This document shows, one piece after another, positions 7,539 to 14,443 of a DNA stretch of 16,882 nt (position 1 is the first letter of the stretch; each line of letters opens with the position of its first letter). Under the pieces are notes generated by a model. That model did no database searches. It saw only the letters and a list, made by a program, of their open reading frames with translations, and was not told the DNA's origin. The position numbers and the translations under genes are program-made. Origin of the DNA: JANMEX01 sp043776635 (lineage in GTDB: Bacteria; Pseudomonadota; Alphaproteobacteria; Rhizobiales; Rhizobiaceae). The DNA is taken from the NCBI GenBank assembly GCA_043776635.1, contig JAYVRA010000097.1, positions 1 to 16,882 on the forward strand. Direction: 5' to 3'.

Positions 7539-10148
7539 ATGGCTACCGAACGTTATAACCCGCGCGATGCAGAAACCCGTTGGCAGAAGGCTTGGGATAG
7601 TTCCAAGCTGTTTGAAGCCAACAATGATGATCCACGCGAGAAATATTACGTGCTGGAGATGTTTCCCTATCCATCGGGGCGCATTCATATGGGCCATGTG
7701 CGCAATTATACGATGGGCGATGTTGTAGCGCGCACCAAGCGGGCACGGGGCTATAATGTGCTGCACCCGATGGGCTGGGATGCGTTTGGTATGCCGGCCG
7801 AAAATGCAGCCATGCAGAACAAAGTTCACCCCAAGGATTGGACCTATCAGAACATTGATTCCATGCGCCGCCAGCTGAAAAGCATGGGGCTTTCGCTGGA
7901 TTGGTCGCGTGAGTTCGCCACTTGCGATGTGGAGTATTATCACCGTCAGCAAATGCTGTTTGTGGATTTTCTCGACAAGGGTTTGGTTTACCGCAAGCAG
8001 AGCAAAGTGAATTGGGATCCGGAAGACATGACCGTGCTCGCCAATGAGCAGGTCATTGACGGTCGCGGCTGGCGCTCGGGCGCGCTGGTCGAGCAGCGCG
8101 ATTTGGTGCAGTGGTTCTTCAAAATTACTGACTTTTCGGAAGATTTGCTGGCGTCATTGGACGAGCTGCCGGACTGGCCGGAAAAAGTCCGGTTGATGCA
8201 GAAGAATTGGATTGGCAAATCCGAAGGCCTGATGTTGCGCTGGGAAGTGGCAGGCGATGCGCCGATTGGCGAGATCGAAGTCTATACCACCCGTCCGGAT
8301 ACGCTGTTTGGTGCTTCATTTTTGGCGATTGCTGCGGACCATCCACTGGCTAAATCTTTGGCTGAGACAAATCTGGAATTGGCAGCTTTTGCAGACAAAT
8401 GCCGCCAGATGGGCACATCTGTTGCCGCGCTGGAAACGGCTGAGAAAATAGGCTTTGATACCGGCGTTAAAGTGCGTCACCCATTTGATGAAAACTGGTT
8501 GGTTCCAGTCTATATCGCCAATTTTGTTTTGATGGAGTATGGAACCGGCGCAATTTTTGGCTGCCCGGCGCATGACCAGCGTGACTTTGATTTTGCGACT
8601 AAATATGGCCTGAAGATTGAAACAGTCGTGATGCCTGCGGGCGAAGATGCCGCTATATATAAAGTTGGCAATAAGCCTTATGACGGCGACGGCATGATGA
8701 TTAACTCGCGCTTTTTGGATGGCATGACGCCACAAGCTGCATTTGATGACGTCGCTGCACGGTTGGGTTCGGTTAACCTTGGCAATGCGCCGCAAGGCAC
8801 GCGCAAAGTTCAATATAAGCTGCGCGACTGGGGCATTTCCCGCCAGCGTTATTGGGGTTGCCCTATTCCAGTGATTCACTGCGAAGTGTGCGGTGTTGTT
8901 CCTGTGCCGAAAAAAGATCTGCCGGTAAAATTGCCGGACGATATTGAATTCGACCGCCCGGGTAATCCGCTGGATCGCCACCCGACATGGCGGCATGTGA
9001 ATTGCCCGCAATGCGGCCATGCGGCACGGCGCGAGACGGACACTATGGATACGTTCGTAGACTCGTCCTGGTATTATGCCCGCTTTACTGCGCCGTGGAT
9101 GAATGAGCCGACGGATGCCAAGGCTGCCGATGCATGGCTGCCGGTGGACCAATATATCGGCGGCATTGAACATGCGATTTTGCACCTGCTCTATTCGCGC
9201 TTCTTCGCCCGCGCGATGTGTGCGACGGGTCATTTGGGCGTGAAGGAACCGTTTAAGGGTCTGTTTACGCAAGGCATGGTTGTGCACGAAACCTATCGCA
9301 ATGCAGCGGGCTGGGTCTTGCCATCGGATATTTTGATTGAAGGCGAAGGCGATAGCCGCACAGCAAAAATGCTGTCTGATGGCTCGCCCGTGGAAATCGG
9401 CTCGATTGAAAAAATGTCGAAGTCGAAAAAAAACACCGTCGATCCGGATGATATTATCGGCTCCTATGGCGCCGATACCGCGCGCTGGTTTGTGCTGTCA
9501 GATTCGCCGCCGGAGCGCGACGTGATCTGGACAGAGTCCGGCGTTGAAGGTGCGCATAAATTTGTGCAGCGCATTTGGCGGTTGATTGGCGAAGCTGCGC
9601 ACGGGCTGAAGGCGGCGACGCTTCTCAGCGCGACCGATGGCGAGGCTGGCGCAATCCGCAAGGCGGCGCACAAAACTTTGAAAGCCGTTGGTGAAGACAT
9701 TGACCGTCTGAACTTCAACAAGGCTGTTGCGCGGCTTTATGAGCTGGTCAATGCCCTCTATCCGTCACTGACGGCTATTGCCGCTGGCATGGCGGATGCC
9801 CAAATTACCGGTGCGACCAAAGAGGCTGCCAACATTCTGGTGCAGCTTATCGCACCAATGATGCCGCATTTGGCGGAAGAGTGCTGGCAGGTGCTGGGTA
9901 ACAATGGCATGGTGGCGGATACGCCTTGGCCGGTGTTTGACCCCGCGCTGATTGTTGAAAACACGGTGACGATGCCGGTGCAAATCAACGGCAAGCGGCG
10001 CGGTGATTTGACAATTGCCCGCGATGCTGACCAAGCTGGTGTGGAAGCCGCTGTGCTTGCTTTAGACTTTGTGCAAGCCGCGCTTTCTGGTAATGCACCC
10101 AAGAAGATTATTGTTGTGCCGCAGAGGATTGTGAACCTTGTTGTCTAA
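7539..10148 (+). CDS. leuS: Leucyl-tRNA synthetase
   Basis: This class I synthetase of 869 residues (E. coli 860) charges tRNA-Leu in the cytoplasm. In order it shows PYPSGRIHMGHVRNY with the HIGH-type HMGH at 50-53, and the CP1 editing domain with the threonine-rich TTRPDTLFG from 250 and GTGAIFGCPAHDQRD. A cysteine pair segment (CEVCG ... CPQCG), DSSWYY and the KMSKS loop at 625-629 follow, then the alpha-helical anticodon domain and a C-terminal TMPVQINGKRRG domain. ATG 7539 is chosen because MATERYNP is the family start; an upstream TTG at 7473 would add 22 unlikely residues. A TTGACG at 7473-7478 could be a -35 but the matching -10 is weak. lptE overlaps its end by 11 bases. An eight-adenine run (9426-9433) sits just after the KMSKS codons, but the frame is intact. 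Confidence 0.98.
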   Translation: MATERYNPRDAETRWQKAWDSSKLFEANNDDPREKYYVLEMFPYPSGRIHMGHVRNYTMGDVVARTKRARGYNVLHPMGWDAFGMPAENAAMQNKVHPKDWTYQNIDSMRRQLKSMGLSLDWSREFATCDVEYYHRQQMLFVDFLDKGLVYRKQSKVNWDPEDMTVLANEQVIDGRGWRSGALVEQRDLVQWFFKITDFSEDLLASLDELPDWPEKVRLMQKNWIGKSEGLMLRWEVAGDAPIGEIEVYTTRPDTLFGASFLAIAADHPLAKSLAETNLELAAFADKCRQMGTSVAALETAEKIGFDTGVKVRHPFDENWLVPVYIANFVLMEYGTGAIFGCPAHDQRDFDFATKYGLKIETVVMPAGEDAAIYKVGNKPYDGDGMMINSRFLDGMTPQAAFDDVAARLGSVNLGNAPQGTRKVQYKLRDWGISRQRYWGCPIPVIHCEVCGVVPVPKKDLPVKLPDDIEFDRPGNPLDRHPTWRHVNCPQCGHAARRETDTMDTFVDSSWYYARFTAPWMNEPTDAKAADAWLPVDQYIGGIEHAILHLLYSRFFARAMCATGHLGVKEPFKGLFTQGMVVHETYRNAAGWVLPSDILIEGEGDSRTAKMLSDGSPVEIGSIEKMSKSKKNTVDPDDIIGSYGADTARWFVLSDSPPERDVIWTESGVEGAHKFVQRIWRLIGEAAHGLKAATLLSATDGEAGAIRKAAHKTLKAVGEDIDRLNFNKAVARLYELVNALYPSLTAIAAGMADAQITGATKEAANILVQLIAPMMPHLAEECWQVLGNNGMVADTPWPVFDPALIVENTVTMPVQINGKRRGDLTIARDADQAGVEAAVLALDFVQAALSGNAPKKIIVVPQRIVNLVV

Positions 10149-10668
10149 ACGCACCCTGACACTTTCCAGCGTTGCTCTCTTGGCGATGCTTTGCGGTTGC
10201 CAAGTGCGCCCGCTTTATTCTGATGTTTCACCAAACGCATCAGGCATATCCACGCCGGTGGCGCTGAAATCTATCGCCGTCAACGAAGTAGACTCCCGCT
10301 ATGCACAAGAAGTGCGCAATCAGTTGATATTTCTGCTGAATGGCGGGGCGGGTGAGCCTGCCAGCCCGCAATATAAGCTGGATTTGGGTGTTTCCAGCCA
10401 GATCATTTCCACAGCGGCGGTCACTGTTGATGTCAATAGTGTGACCCAGCCATCTGCTGGCGGCGTGGTGCTGACATCGCTTTATAGTCTCACCAACGCT
10501 TCGTCCGGCGAAACAATTTCCAGTGGAAGGCGTTCGGTAACCGCGTCGTTTGACCGCCCCATCCAGCAATATGCGTCACTTCGCGCCCAGCGCGACGCCG
10601 AGAACCGCGCTGCGCGGGAGCTGGCGGAATTGGTGAGATTAGCGTTGGCGGCAGATTTGGCGAAGTAG
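10138..10668 (+). CDS. lptE: LPS-assembly lipoprotein LptE
   Basis: The 176-residue product has a short lipoprotein signal: KR, a hydrophobic run and LCGC with lipidated C21. CQVRPLY follows, which is typical of alphaproteobacterial LptE. The rest is a small alpha/beta domain with SRYAQEVRNQLIFLLNG and a C-terminal helix (RDAENRAARELAELVRLAL). LptE plugs the LptD barrel and helps insert lipopolysaccharide in the outer membrane. The start is TTG at 10138, overlapping the leuS stop by 11 bases, with AGAGGA about 9 bases upstream; TTG 10141 is an alternative. A leuS-lptE order is common in this group, and holA often follows, but here the frame is followed directly by a palindromic element and then converging pha genes. 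Confidence 0.85.
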   Translation: MLSKRTLTLSSVALLAMLCGCQVRPLYSDVSPNASGISTPVALKSIAVNEVDSRYAQEVRNQLIFLLNGGAGEPASPQYKLDLGVSSQIISTAAVTVDVNSVTQPSAGGVVLTSLYSLTNASSGETISSGRRSVTASFDRPIQQYASLRAQRDAENRAARELAELVRLALAADLAK

Positions 10669-10833
10669 GTTCCGGACCTGTTAATTTTGGTGAAATGGCA
10701 GGCAAACGACGAAAATTGCAAGGAAGATCATGCAGAACGGGCTAAAGCCCGTTCAAGCGTTTGACGCCGCAGATTGAATTCATTCGCCTGCCATTTCATC
10801 AAAATTAACAGTCCGGACCCTAAGTTGGAACCG
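10668..10833. repeat. Large nested palindromic element after lptE
   Basis: The left arm 10671-10703 and right arm 10786-10817 are reverse complements over about 32 bases, with one mismatch and one single-base indel. They enclose 82 bases. Inside is a second perfect hairpin: 10735-10743 against 10746-10754 (GAACGGGCT/AGCCCGTTC). A small GCGT-TTG-ACGC stem follows at 10757-10767. GGTTCC at 10668-10673 and GGAACC at 10828-10833 could close an outer helix across an unpaired bulge. The element begins at the last base of the lptE stop and fills the gap between the converging lptE and phaB. Candidate roles are a MITE or RIME-like dispersed repeat and a bidirectional transcription barrier. No open reading frame, target duplication or T-tract is evident. 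The remaining gap to phaB (10834-10968) shows only a weak GGGG/CCCC hairpin near 10954-10968. Confidence 0.8.
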
Positions 10834-10968
10834 GCCCGATAAACGATGTCTTCCTGTCAGCACGAACCACACTGGTATGTCTTCATACATGCGCCTGACC
10901 TGCCGCCACCGGTATAATGGCTATGCGATTGCAGGGTGGGGCACAATTCAGATGGGGTTGTAATCCCC

Positions 10969-11694
10969 TCAGCTAAAATACTGCCCGCCATTGGCTGAAA
11001 TTGTCGAGCCGGTAATGAAGCCTGCATCATCAGACGCAAGGAACAGCACGCAGCGCGCGATTTCTTCGGGCGTGCCGAGGCGGCCGACGGGGATTTGCGG
11101 GATGATGCGCTCATTCAGCACTTTTTCGTCAATGGCTTTGACCATATCCGTTCCGATATAGCCCGGGCATATGACGTTGACGGTGATGCCCGCCTTTGCG
11201 CCTTCCTGTGCCAGAGCTTTTGAAAAGCCGATGTCGCCAGCCTTGGAAGCCGAATAGTTCACCTGCCCCATTTGGCCCTTTTGGCCATTAATAGAGGAGA
11301 TGGAAATGACGCGGCCAAACTTGCGCTCGCGCATCCCGCCCCAGACCGGATGGGTCATATTATAGAGACCGGAGAGGTTTGTGCTGATAACGGCATTCCA
11401 CATATCAGGCGTCATTTTGTGGAACATAGCATCCTTGGTGATGCCGGCATTGTTGACCAACACATCGACGGGGCCAAGGTCCGCCTCGACTTTGGCAATG
11501 CCCGCTGCGCAAGCTGCATAGTCGGAAACGTCCCATTTATAGGAGGGAATGCCTGTGGCTGCCGTAAATTTTGCTGCAGCTTCTTCGTTGCCCGCATAGC
11601 TGGCGGCTACCTTATAGCCTGCCGCCTTCAATGCGATGCAAATTGCCTCGCCAATACCCCGGGTCCCCCCGCTAACCAGTGCCACTTTTGTCAT
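10969..11694 (-). CDS. phaB: Acetoacetyl-CoA reductase (NADPH-type SDR)
   Basis: This 241-residue short-chain dehydrogenase reduces acetoacetyl-CoA to (R)-3-hydroxybutyryl-CoA for polyhydroxybutyrate synthesis. It shows the nucleotide-binding GGTRGIG at 9-15, NNAGI at 81-85, and the catalytic S134, Y147 and K151 in ISSINGQKGQMGQVNYSASK. The PGYIGTDM segment at 177-184 and the GQYFS C terminus are typical of PhaB and separate it from FabG. ATG 11694 is chosen over an upstream in-frame codon because GGGAGGA lies 5-6 bases before it. It is downstream of phaA on the same strand with a 113-base spacer containing short repeats. The spacer is long for a phaAB pair, so an internal promoter or processing site is possible. 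Confidence 0.95.
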   Translation of the reverse strand: MTKVALVSGGTRGIGEAICIALKAAGYKVAASYAGNEEAAAKFTAATGIPSYKWDVSDYAACAAGIAKVEADLGPVDVLVNNAGITKDAMFHKMTPDMWNAVISTNLSGLYNMTHPVWGGMRERKFGRVISISSINGQKGQMGQVNYSASKAGDIGFSKALAQEGAKAGITVNVICPGYIGTDMVKAIDEKVLNERIIPQIPVGRLGTPEEIARCVLFLASDDAGFITGSTISANGGQYFS

Positions 11695-11714
11695 GATGTC
11701 CTCCCAGACTTTTT

Positions 11715-11742
11715 TAGCGAATAGCAAATAGCGGGTAGCCAA
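11715..11742. repeat. Four tandem 7-bp repeats (TAGCNNN) in the phaA-phaB spacer
   Basis: The units TAGCGAA, TAGCAAA, TAGCGGG and TAGCCAA follow one another without gaps. A 9-base segment of them (11716-11724) is the exact reverse complement of 11793-11801, so the phaA-phaB spacer can fold into a long-range stem on the transcript. Similar heptad phrasing (CACTATT / TTCGCTT) appears at 11790-11802. The role is unknown; it could be a slippage-generated microsatellite or a folded spacer affecting phaB expression. Confidence 0.6.
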
Positions 11743-11807
11743 TGGTAGGCTTTTCACTTGTCGCTAAATCGCTCCTCAATTTATTCTATTCACTATTCGC
11801 TTCTTAC

Positions 11808-12986
11808 TCAATAAACCTCAACGCATAGCGCGACGCCCATGCCGCCGCCGATGCACAGAGTGGCCAAACCCTTGCCGCCGCCGCGACGCTTAAGTTCAAA
11901 CAGCAGTGTGTTGAGAACCCGCGCGCCGGATGCGCCAACCGGATGGCCGATGGCAATCGCGCCGCCGTTGACGTTCACAATGCTTGGATCCCAGCCCATA
12001 CCCTTGTTAACGGCGCAGGCCTGCGCGGCAAAGGCTTCATTAGCTTCCACCAGATTAAGATCGCCGACAGACCAGCCAGCTTTCTTAAGGGCCAAGCGAG
12101 ACGCCGGAATTGGGCCTGTGCCCATGATGGCGGGATCAACGCCAGCCGTTGCCCAAGAAACGATGCGTGCGAGCGGGGCGATGCCACGACGCGAGGCCTC
12201 CTGCTCGCTCATGAGCACGGTTGCCGCAGCGCCATCATTGATGCCGGATGCGTTGGCGGCAGTCACTGTGCCTTCCTTGTCGAATGCCGGACGCAGCTTG
12301 GCAATGCCCTCCAGCGTGACGCCATGCTTGATATATTCATCGTCAGAAACAATCACATCGCCCTTGCGGGATTTCAGCGTGACGGATACGATTTCGTCTT
12401 TGAATTTGCCAGCCTTCTGCGCGGCTTCGGCTTTGTTTTGTGAGGCAACAGCGAAGCTGTCCTGCTCTTCGCGGGTGAGCTGCCATTGTTTGGCGACGTT
12501 TTCAGCCGTGGTGCCCATGTGATAGCCGAAGAAGGCGTCAGTCAGACCATCTTTAACCATGGTGTCAACCATTTCAAGATTGCCCATTTTTGTGCCGGCG
12601 CGAAGGTAGGCGCAATGCGGCGCCATCGACATGGATTCTTGGCCACCCGCCACGATAATCCTGGCATCGCCCATGGCAATCTGCTGCATCCCGAGCGCCA
12701 CAGCGCGAAGGCCGGAACCGCAGAGCTGATTGAGCCCCCAGGCGGTGGCTTCTTTCGGAATACCGGCGTTAACCGCCGCTTGGCGGGCGGGATTTTGGCC
12801 TTGGCCGGCGGTGAGGATTTGCCCCAAGATCACTTCATCAACTTCAGCGCCGGCAACACCGGCGCGCAGCAATACTTCCTTGATGGCAATCGAGCCAAGA
12901 TCATGGGCGGATGTGTTGGCGAATGCGCCGTTGAATGCGCCGACAGGGGTGCGCGCAGCGCTGGCGATAACGATTGAATGGCTCAT
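11808..12986 (-). CDS. phaA: Acetyl-CoA acetyltransferase (beta-ketothiolase)
   Basis: This 392-residue thiolase condenses two acetyl-CoA to acetoacetyl-CoA, the first PHB step. The acyl-accepting cysteine is C89 in NQLCGSGLRA. NEAFAAQ sits at 316-322, GGAIAIGHPVGASG at 341-354 contains H348, and the C-terminal CIGGGMG contains the base C378. Together these form the complete biosynthetic thiolase set. ATG 12986 is chosen because a GGAGGAA ribosome-binding site lies about 8 bases upstream; an upstream TTG would add only five residues. It is the first gene of phaA-phaB and is divergent from phaR. The leader carries a TTGACA -35 candidate and a CTGC-N4-GCAG site, so PhaR or a like factor probably represses it. 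Confidence 0.97.
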   Translation of the reverse strand: MSHSIVIASAARTPVGAFNGAFANTSAHDLGSIAIKEVLLRAGVAGAEVDEVILGQILTAGQGQNPARQAAVNAGIPKEATAWGLNQLCGSGLRAVALGMQQIAMGDARIIVAGGQESMSMAPHCAYLRAGTKMGNLEMVDTMVKDGLTDAFFGYHMGTTAENVAKQWQLTREEQDSFAVASQNKAEAAQKAGKFKDEIVSVTLKSRKGDVIVSDDEYIKHGVTLEGIAKLRPAFDKEGTVTAANASGINDGAAATVLMSEQEASRRGIAPLARIVSWATAGVDPAIMGTGPIPASRLALKKAGWSVGDLNLVEANEAFAAQACAVNKGMGWDPSIVNVNGGAIAIGHPVGASGARVLNTLLFELKRRGGGKGLATLCIGGGMGVALCVEVY

Positions 12987-13015
12987 TGGTGGTTCCTCCA
13001 AACTAGAAAATCAAA

Positions 13016-13033
13016 CTGCAAATGCAGCATTTG
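13016..13033. promoter_or_regulatory. Candidate PhaR operator in the phaA leader
   Basis: CTGC (13016-13019), four bases, then GCAG (13024-13027) matches the CTGC-N3/4-GCAG site I recall as reported for PhaR of Rhodobacter and relatives. It overlaps a second perfect palindrome, CAAATGC-A-GCATTTG, at 13019-13033. On the minus strand it lies about 7-24 bases past the proposed -10 of phaA, a normal repressor position. Binding is inferred and not shown. Confidence 0.55.
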
Positions 13034-13039
13034 AATTCA

Positions 13040-13068
13040 TCGTTTCACTGAAAAAGCGGTATTGTCAA
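13040..13068 (-). promoter_or_regulatory. Candidate sigma-70 promoter of phaA-phaB
   Basis: Read on the minus strand, TTGACA (13063-13068) is a perfect -35 hexamer. A 17-base spacer and AAACGA (13040-13045) follow; AAACGA is a poor but alphaproteobacterium-tolerable -10. The predicted start of transcription would be about 40-50 bases before the phaA ATG, placing the CTGC-N4-GCAG palindrome just downstream. Confidence 0.45.
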
Positions 13069-13088
13069 ACGGGAAAAGGTATTATGTG

Positions 13089-13125
13089 TTGCACTGATAT
13101 AAAATTGCAGTGTTTTTTTACACTG
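13089..13125. promoter_or_regulatory. TGC-rich repeat cluster upstream of phaR
   Basis: TTGCACTG (13089-13096) and TTGCAGTG (13105-13112) form an imperfect direct repeat. CAGTGT and ACACTG (13108-13113 and 13120-13125) form a perfect inverted repeat around six Ts. Further TGC words follow up to about 13190. TGC-rich DNA has been described as the PhaR target at its own promoter in Paracoccus, so an autoregulatory operator is plausible. No clear -35/-10 pair for phaR was recognised. Confidence 0.35.
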
Positions 13126-13235
13126 TGCTTTCGCGCCGCACAATTTTGCTTGCAAATCTTTGTGGTTTTGCGACTATTGTGCAGGTGCGAGATGGGAATG
13201 GAATAATTTCAGTATTTACCTACGCACAGCAGCAG

Positions 13236-13264
13236 ATGATCTCTGCCGGTCTGGCAGAGATCAT
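13236..13264 (+). promoter_or_regulatory. Perfect 12-bp hairpin immediately before the phaR ribosome-binding site
   Basis: 13236-13247 is the exact reverse complement of 13253-13264, with a five-base loop. The GGGAGG Shine-Dalgarno of phaR begins at 13266, one base past the stem, and the GTG start is 14 bases past the stem. The arms hold CTGC and GCAG seven bases apart. It could act as a DNA operator, or in the mRNA as a stabilising or translation-controlling leader stem. It has no T-run, so it is not a terminator. Confidence 0.65.
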
Positions 13265-13277
13265 TGGGAGGTAAAGC

Positions 13278-13883
13278 GTGCCTGCAAAAAAGACGGATAT
13301 TGTTATTAAAAAATATGCCAACCGGCGGCTGTACAACACATCGACCAGCACCTACGTCACGCTGGAAGATTTGGCCGATATGGTCAAAAAAGGCGAAGAA
13401 TTTAGCGTTCAGGATGCAAAAACCGGCGAAGACATCACGCATCCGGTGCTAACACAGATCATTTTCGAGTTGGAAAATAAGGACGGACAGACCATGCTGC
13501 CGATACCGTTCCTGCGTCAGCTCATAGCATTTTATGGCGACCAGATGCAGATGGTAGTGCCAAGTTTTCTGGAACAATCGCTTAAATCATTTGCCGGTGA
13601 GCAAGAGCGTATGCGCGAACAATTAACTGCCGCCTTCGGTAAAAGCCCGATTGGCATCATGGGCTTGGAGCCGATGAAGGCCATGGAAGAAACAGTGCGC
13701 CGCAATACGGAAGTGTTTAAAAACGCTATGAGCATGTTCATACCGTTCGGTGGCGCTACCAGCGCGGCGACAGATCCCGCACCGGAAGCTGCTAAACCCG
13801 CTGCGGCACGCGATGATCTTTCAGATATGAAAGAGCAAATCGCCGCCATGCAGCGCAAGCTGGAATCACTCGGCAAGTCTTAG
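13278..13883 (+). CDS. phaR: PHB-responsive repressor PhaR
   Basis: This 201-residue regulator binds DNA and also PHB granules, derepressing phasin and its own gene when polymer accumulates. The N-terminal PHB/PHA accumulation regulator domain (about 7-66) opens with the hallmark IKKYANRRLYNT and SYVTLEDLA-like phrasing (STYVTLEDLA). The second domain (about 70-115) contains MLPIPFLRQLIAFYGDQMQ. An Ala/Pro-rich linker (160-178) leads to a predicted coiled coil, LSDMKEQIAAMQRKLESL. The start is GTG at 13278, with GGGAGG six bases upstream. It is divergent from phaA across a 291-base control region with several palindromes. No phasin or phaC gene is present in the window, so its other targets lie elsewhere. 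Confidence 0.95.
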   Translation: MPAKKTDIVIKKYANRRLYNTSTSTYVTLEDLADMVKKGEEFSVQDAKTGEDITHPVLTQIIFELENKDGQTMLPIPFLRQLIAFYGDQMQMVVPSFLEQSLKSFAGEQERMREQLTAAFGKSPIGIMGLEPMKAMEETVRRNTEVFKNAMSMFIPFGGATSAATDPAPEAAKPAAARDDLSDMKEQIAAMQRKLESLGKS

Positions 13884-13919
13884 AGCACCGGTCGCCGATA
13901 TAGAATCGGCGCATTGCTC
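13883..13919. terminator. Hairpin between the convergent phaR and membrane-protein genes
   Basis: An inner stem CGCCGAT (13893-13899) / ATCGGCG (13905-13911) has a five-base loop. An outer GAGCA (13883-13887) / TGCTC (13915-13919) pairs around it across an internal loop. It starts at the last base of the phaR stop. No strong T-run follows, so termination is inferred from position. AGAGCA...TGCTC hairpins recur at gene ends in Rhizobiales, so it may also be a dispersed palindrome. Confidence 0.5.
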
Positions 13920-13983
13920 CAAGTCCTTGTTTTGTCGCATCGTTTTAGCGCAAAACCGCACAAACTTTTTGCACAACTATGTT

Positions 13984-14385
13984 CTAATTATAGTTCACGT
14001 CCCGGCTGGCAGAGCGTATTGACACTGAAAAACCTGCCAGCACATCAATCAGCGCCATGACCATGATGATGAAAAACACTCCGGTCGCAGCGGTTTTGAC
14101 CAGCAAAAACTCAACTAAAAACAGGATGAAGACGCCCGTTGAGAGCAAATGATCGAGCACCGATGCATTGGACGTGCGGGTGGATTTCATAATCTCGAAA
14201 AACAACATGATAAGCGAGACGAGGACAATCACATCACCCATTGTCAAGGTGAATTGCCCGCCGGACAACATTTGTATTGAAAACATAGTGGCCAGCAACG
14301 GGTCCGCGCCGACGGCAGCGCCGCCAAATGTCATCAGATTATAGAATATGAACGAGACGATCATCAGGGGGATTGCGGTGAACAT
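13984..14385 (-). CDS. Small inner-membrane protein with four predicted helices, function unknown
   Basis: I do not recognise a named family. The 133-residue protein is very hydrophobic, with likely membrane helices at about 3-22, 47-66, 80-97 and 100-120. A polar segment FEIMKSTRTSNASVLDH (63-79) links helices two and three, and the tail SIRSASRDVNYN is hydrophilic. There are no cysteines, and few charges inside the helices apart from E64, E92 and D114. ATG 14385 has a GGAG 8 bases upstream. It is transcribed on the minus strand, downstream of rpmF, from which it is separated by an intrinsic terminator and 16-bp tandem repeats. It is therefore probably its own unit. It converges on phaR across a hairpin. 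Confidence 0.82.
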   Translation of the reverse strand: MFTAIPLMIVSFIFYNLMTFGGAAVGADPLLATMFSIQMLSGGQFTLTMGDVIVLVSLIMLFFEIMKSTRTSNASVLDHLLSTGVFILFLVEFLLVKTAATGVFFIIMVMALIDVLAGFSVSIRSASRDVNYN

Positions 14386-14443
14386 TGGCTTTTCTCCGTT
14401 TGCTCATTTGTTGAATCGAAGATGCGCTGCTTCGTCAAGCTAC

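Noticed and set aside
8316..9287. Long minus-strand open frame (323 codons) opposite leuS
   Set aside because: Shadow of leuS; the product is rich in His, Arg and Asn with no domain pattern.
10668..10833. Ordinary rho-independent terminator or CRISPR-like repeat
   Set aside because: There is no T-tract after any stem and no repeated unit with spacers; the nested-arm design is larger than a terminator.
11839..12522. Plus-strand open frame (227 codons) opposite phaA
   Set aside because: Antisense shadow of the thiolase gene; low-complexity Ala/Pro/Ser content.
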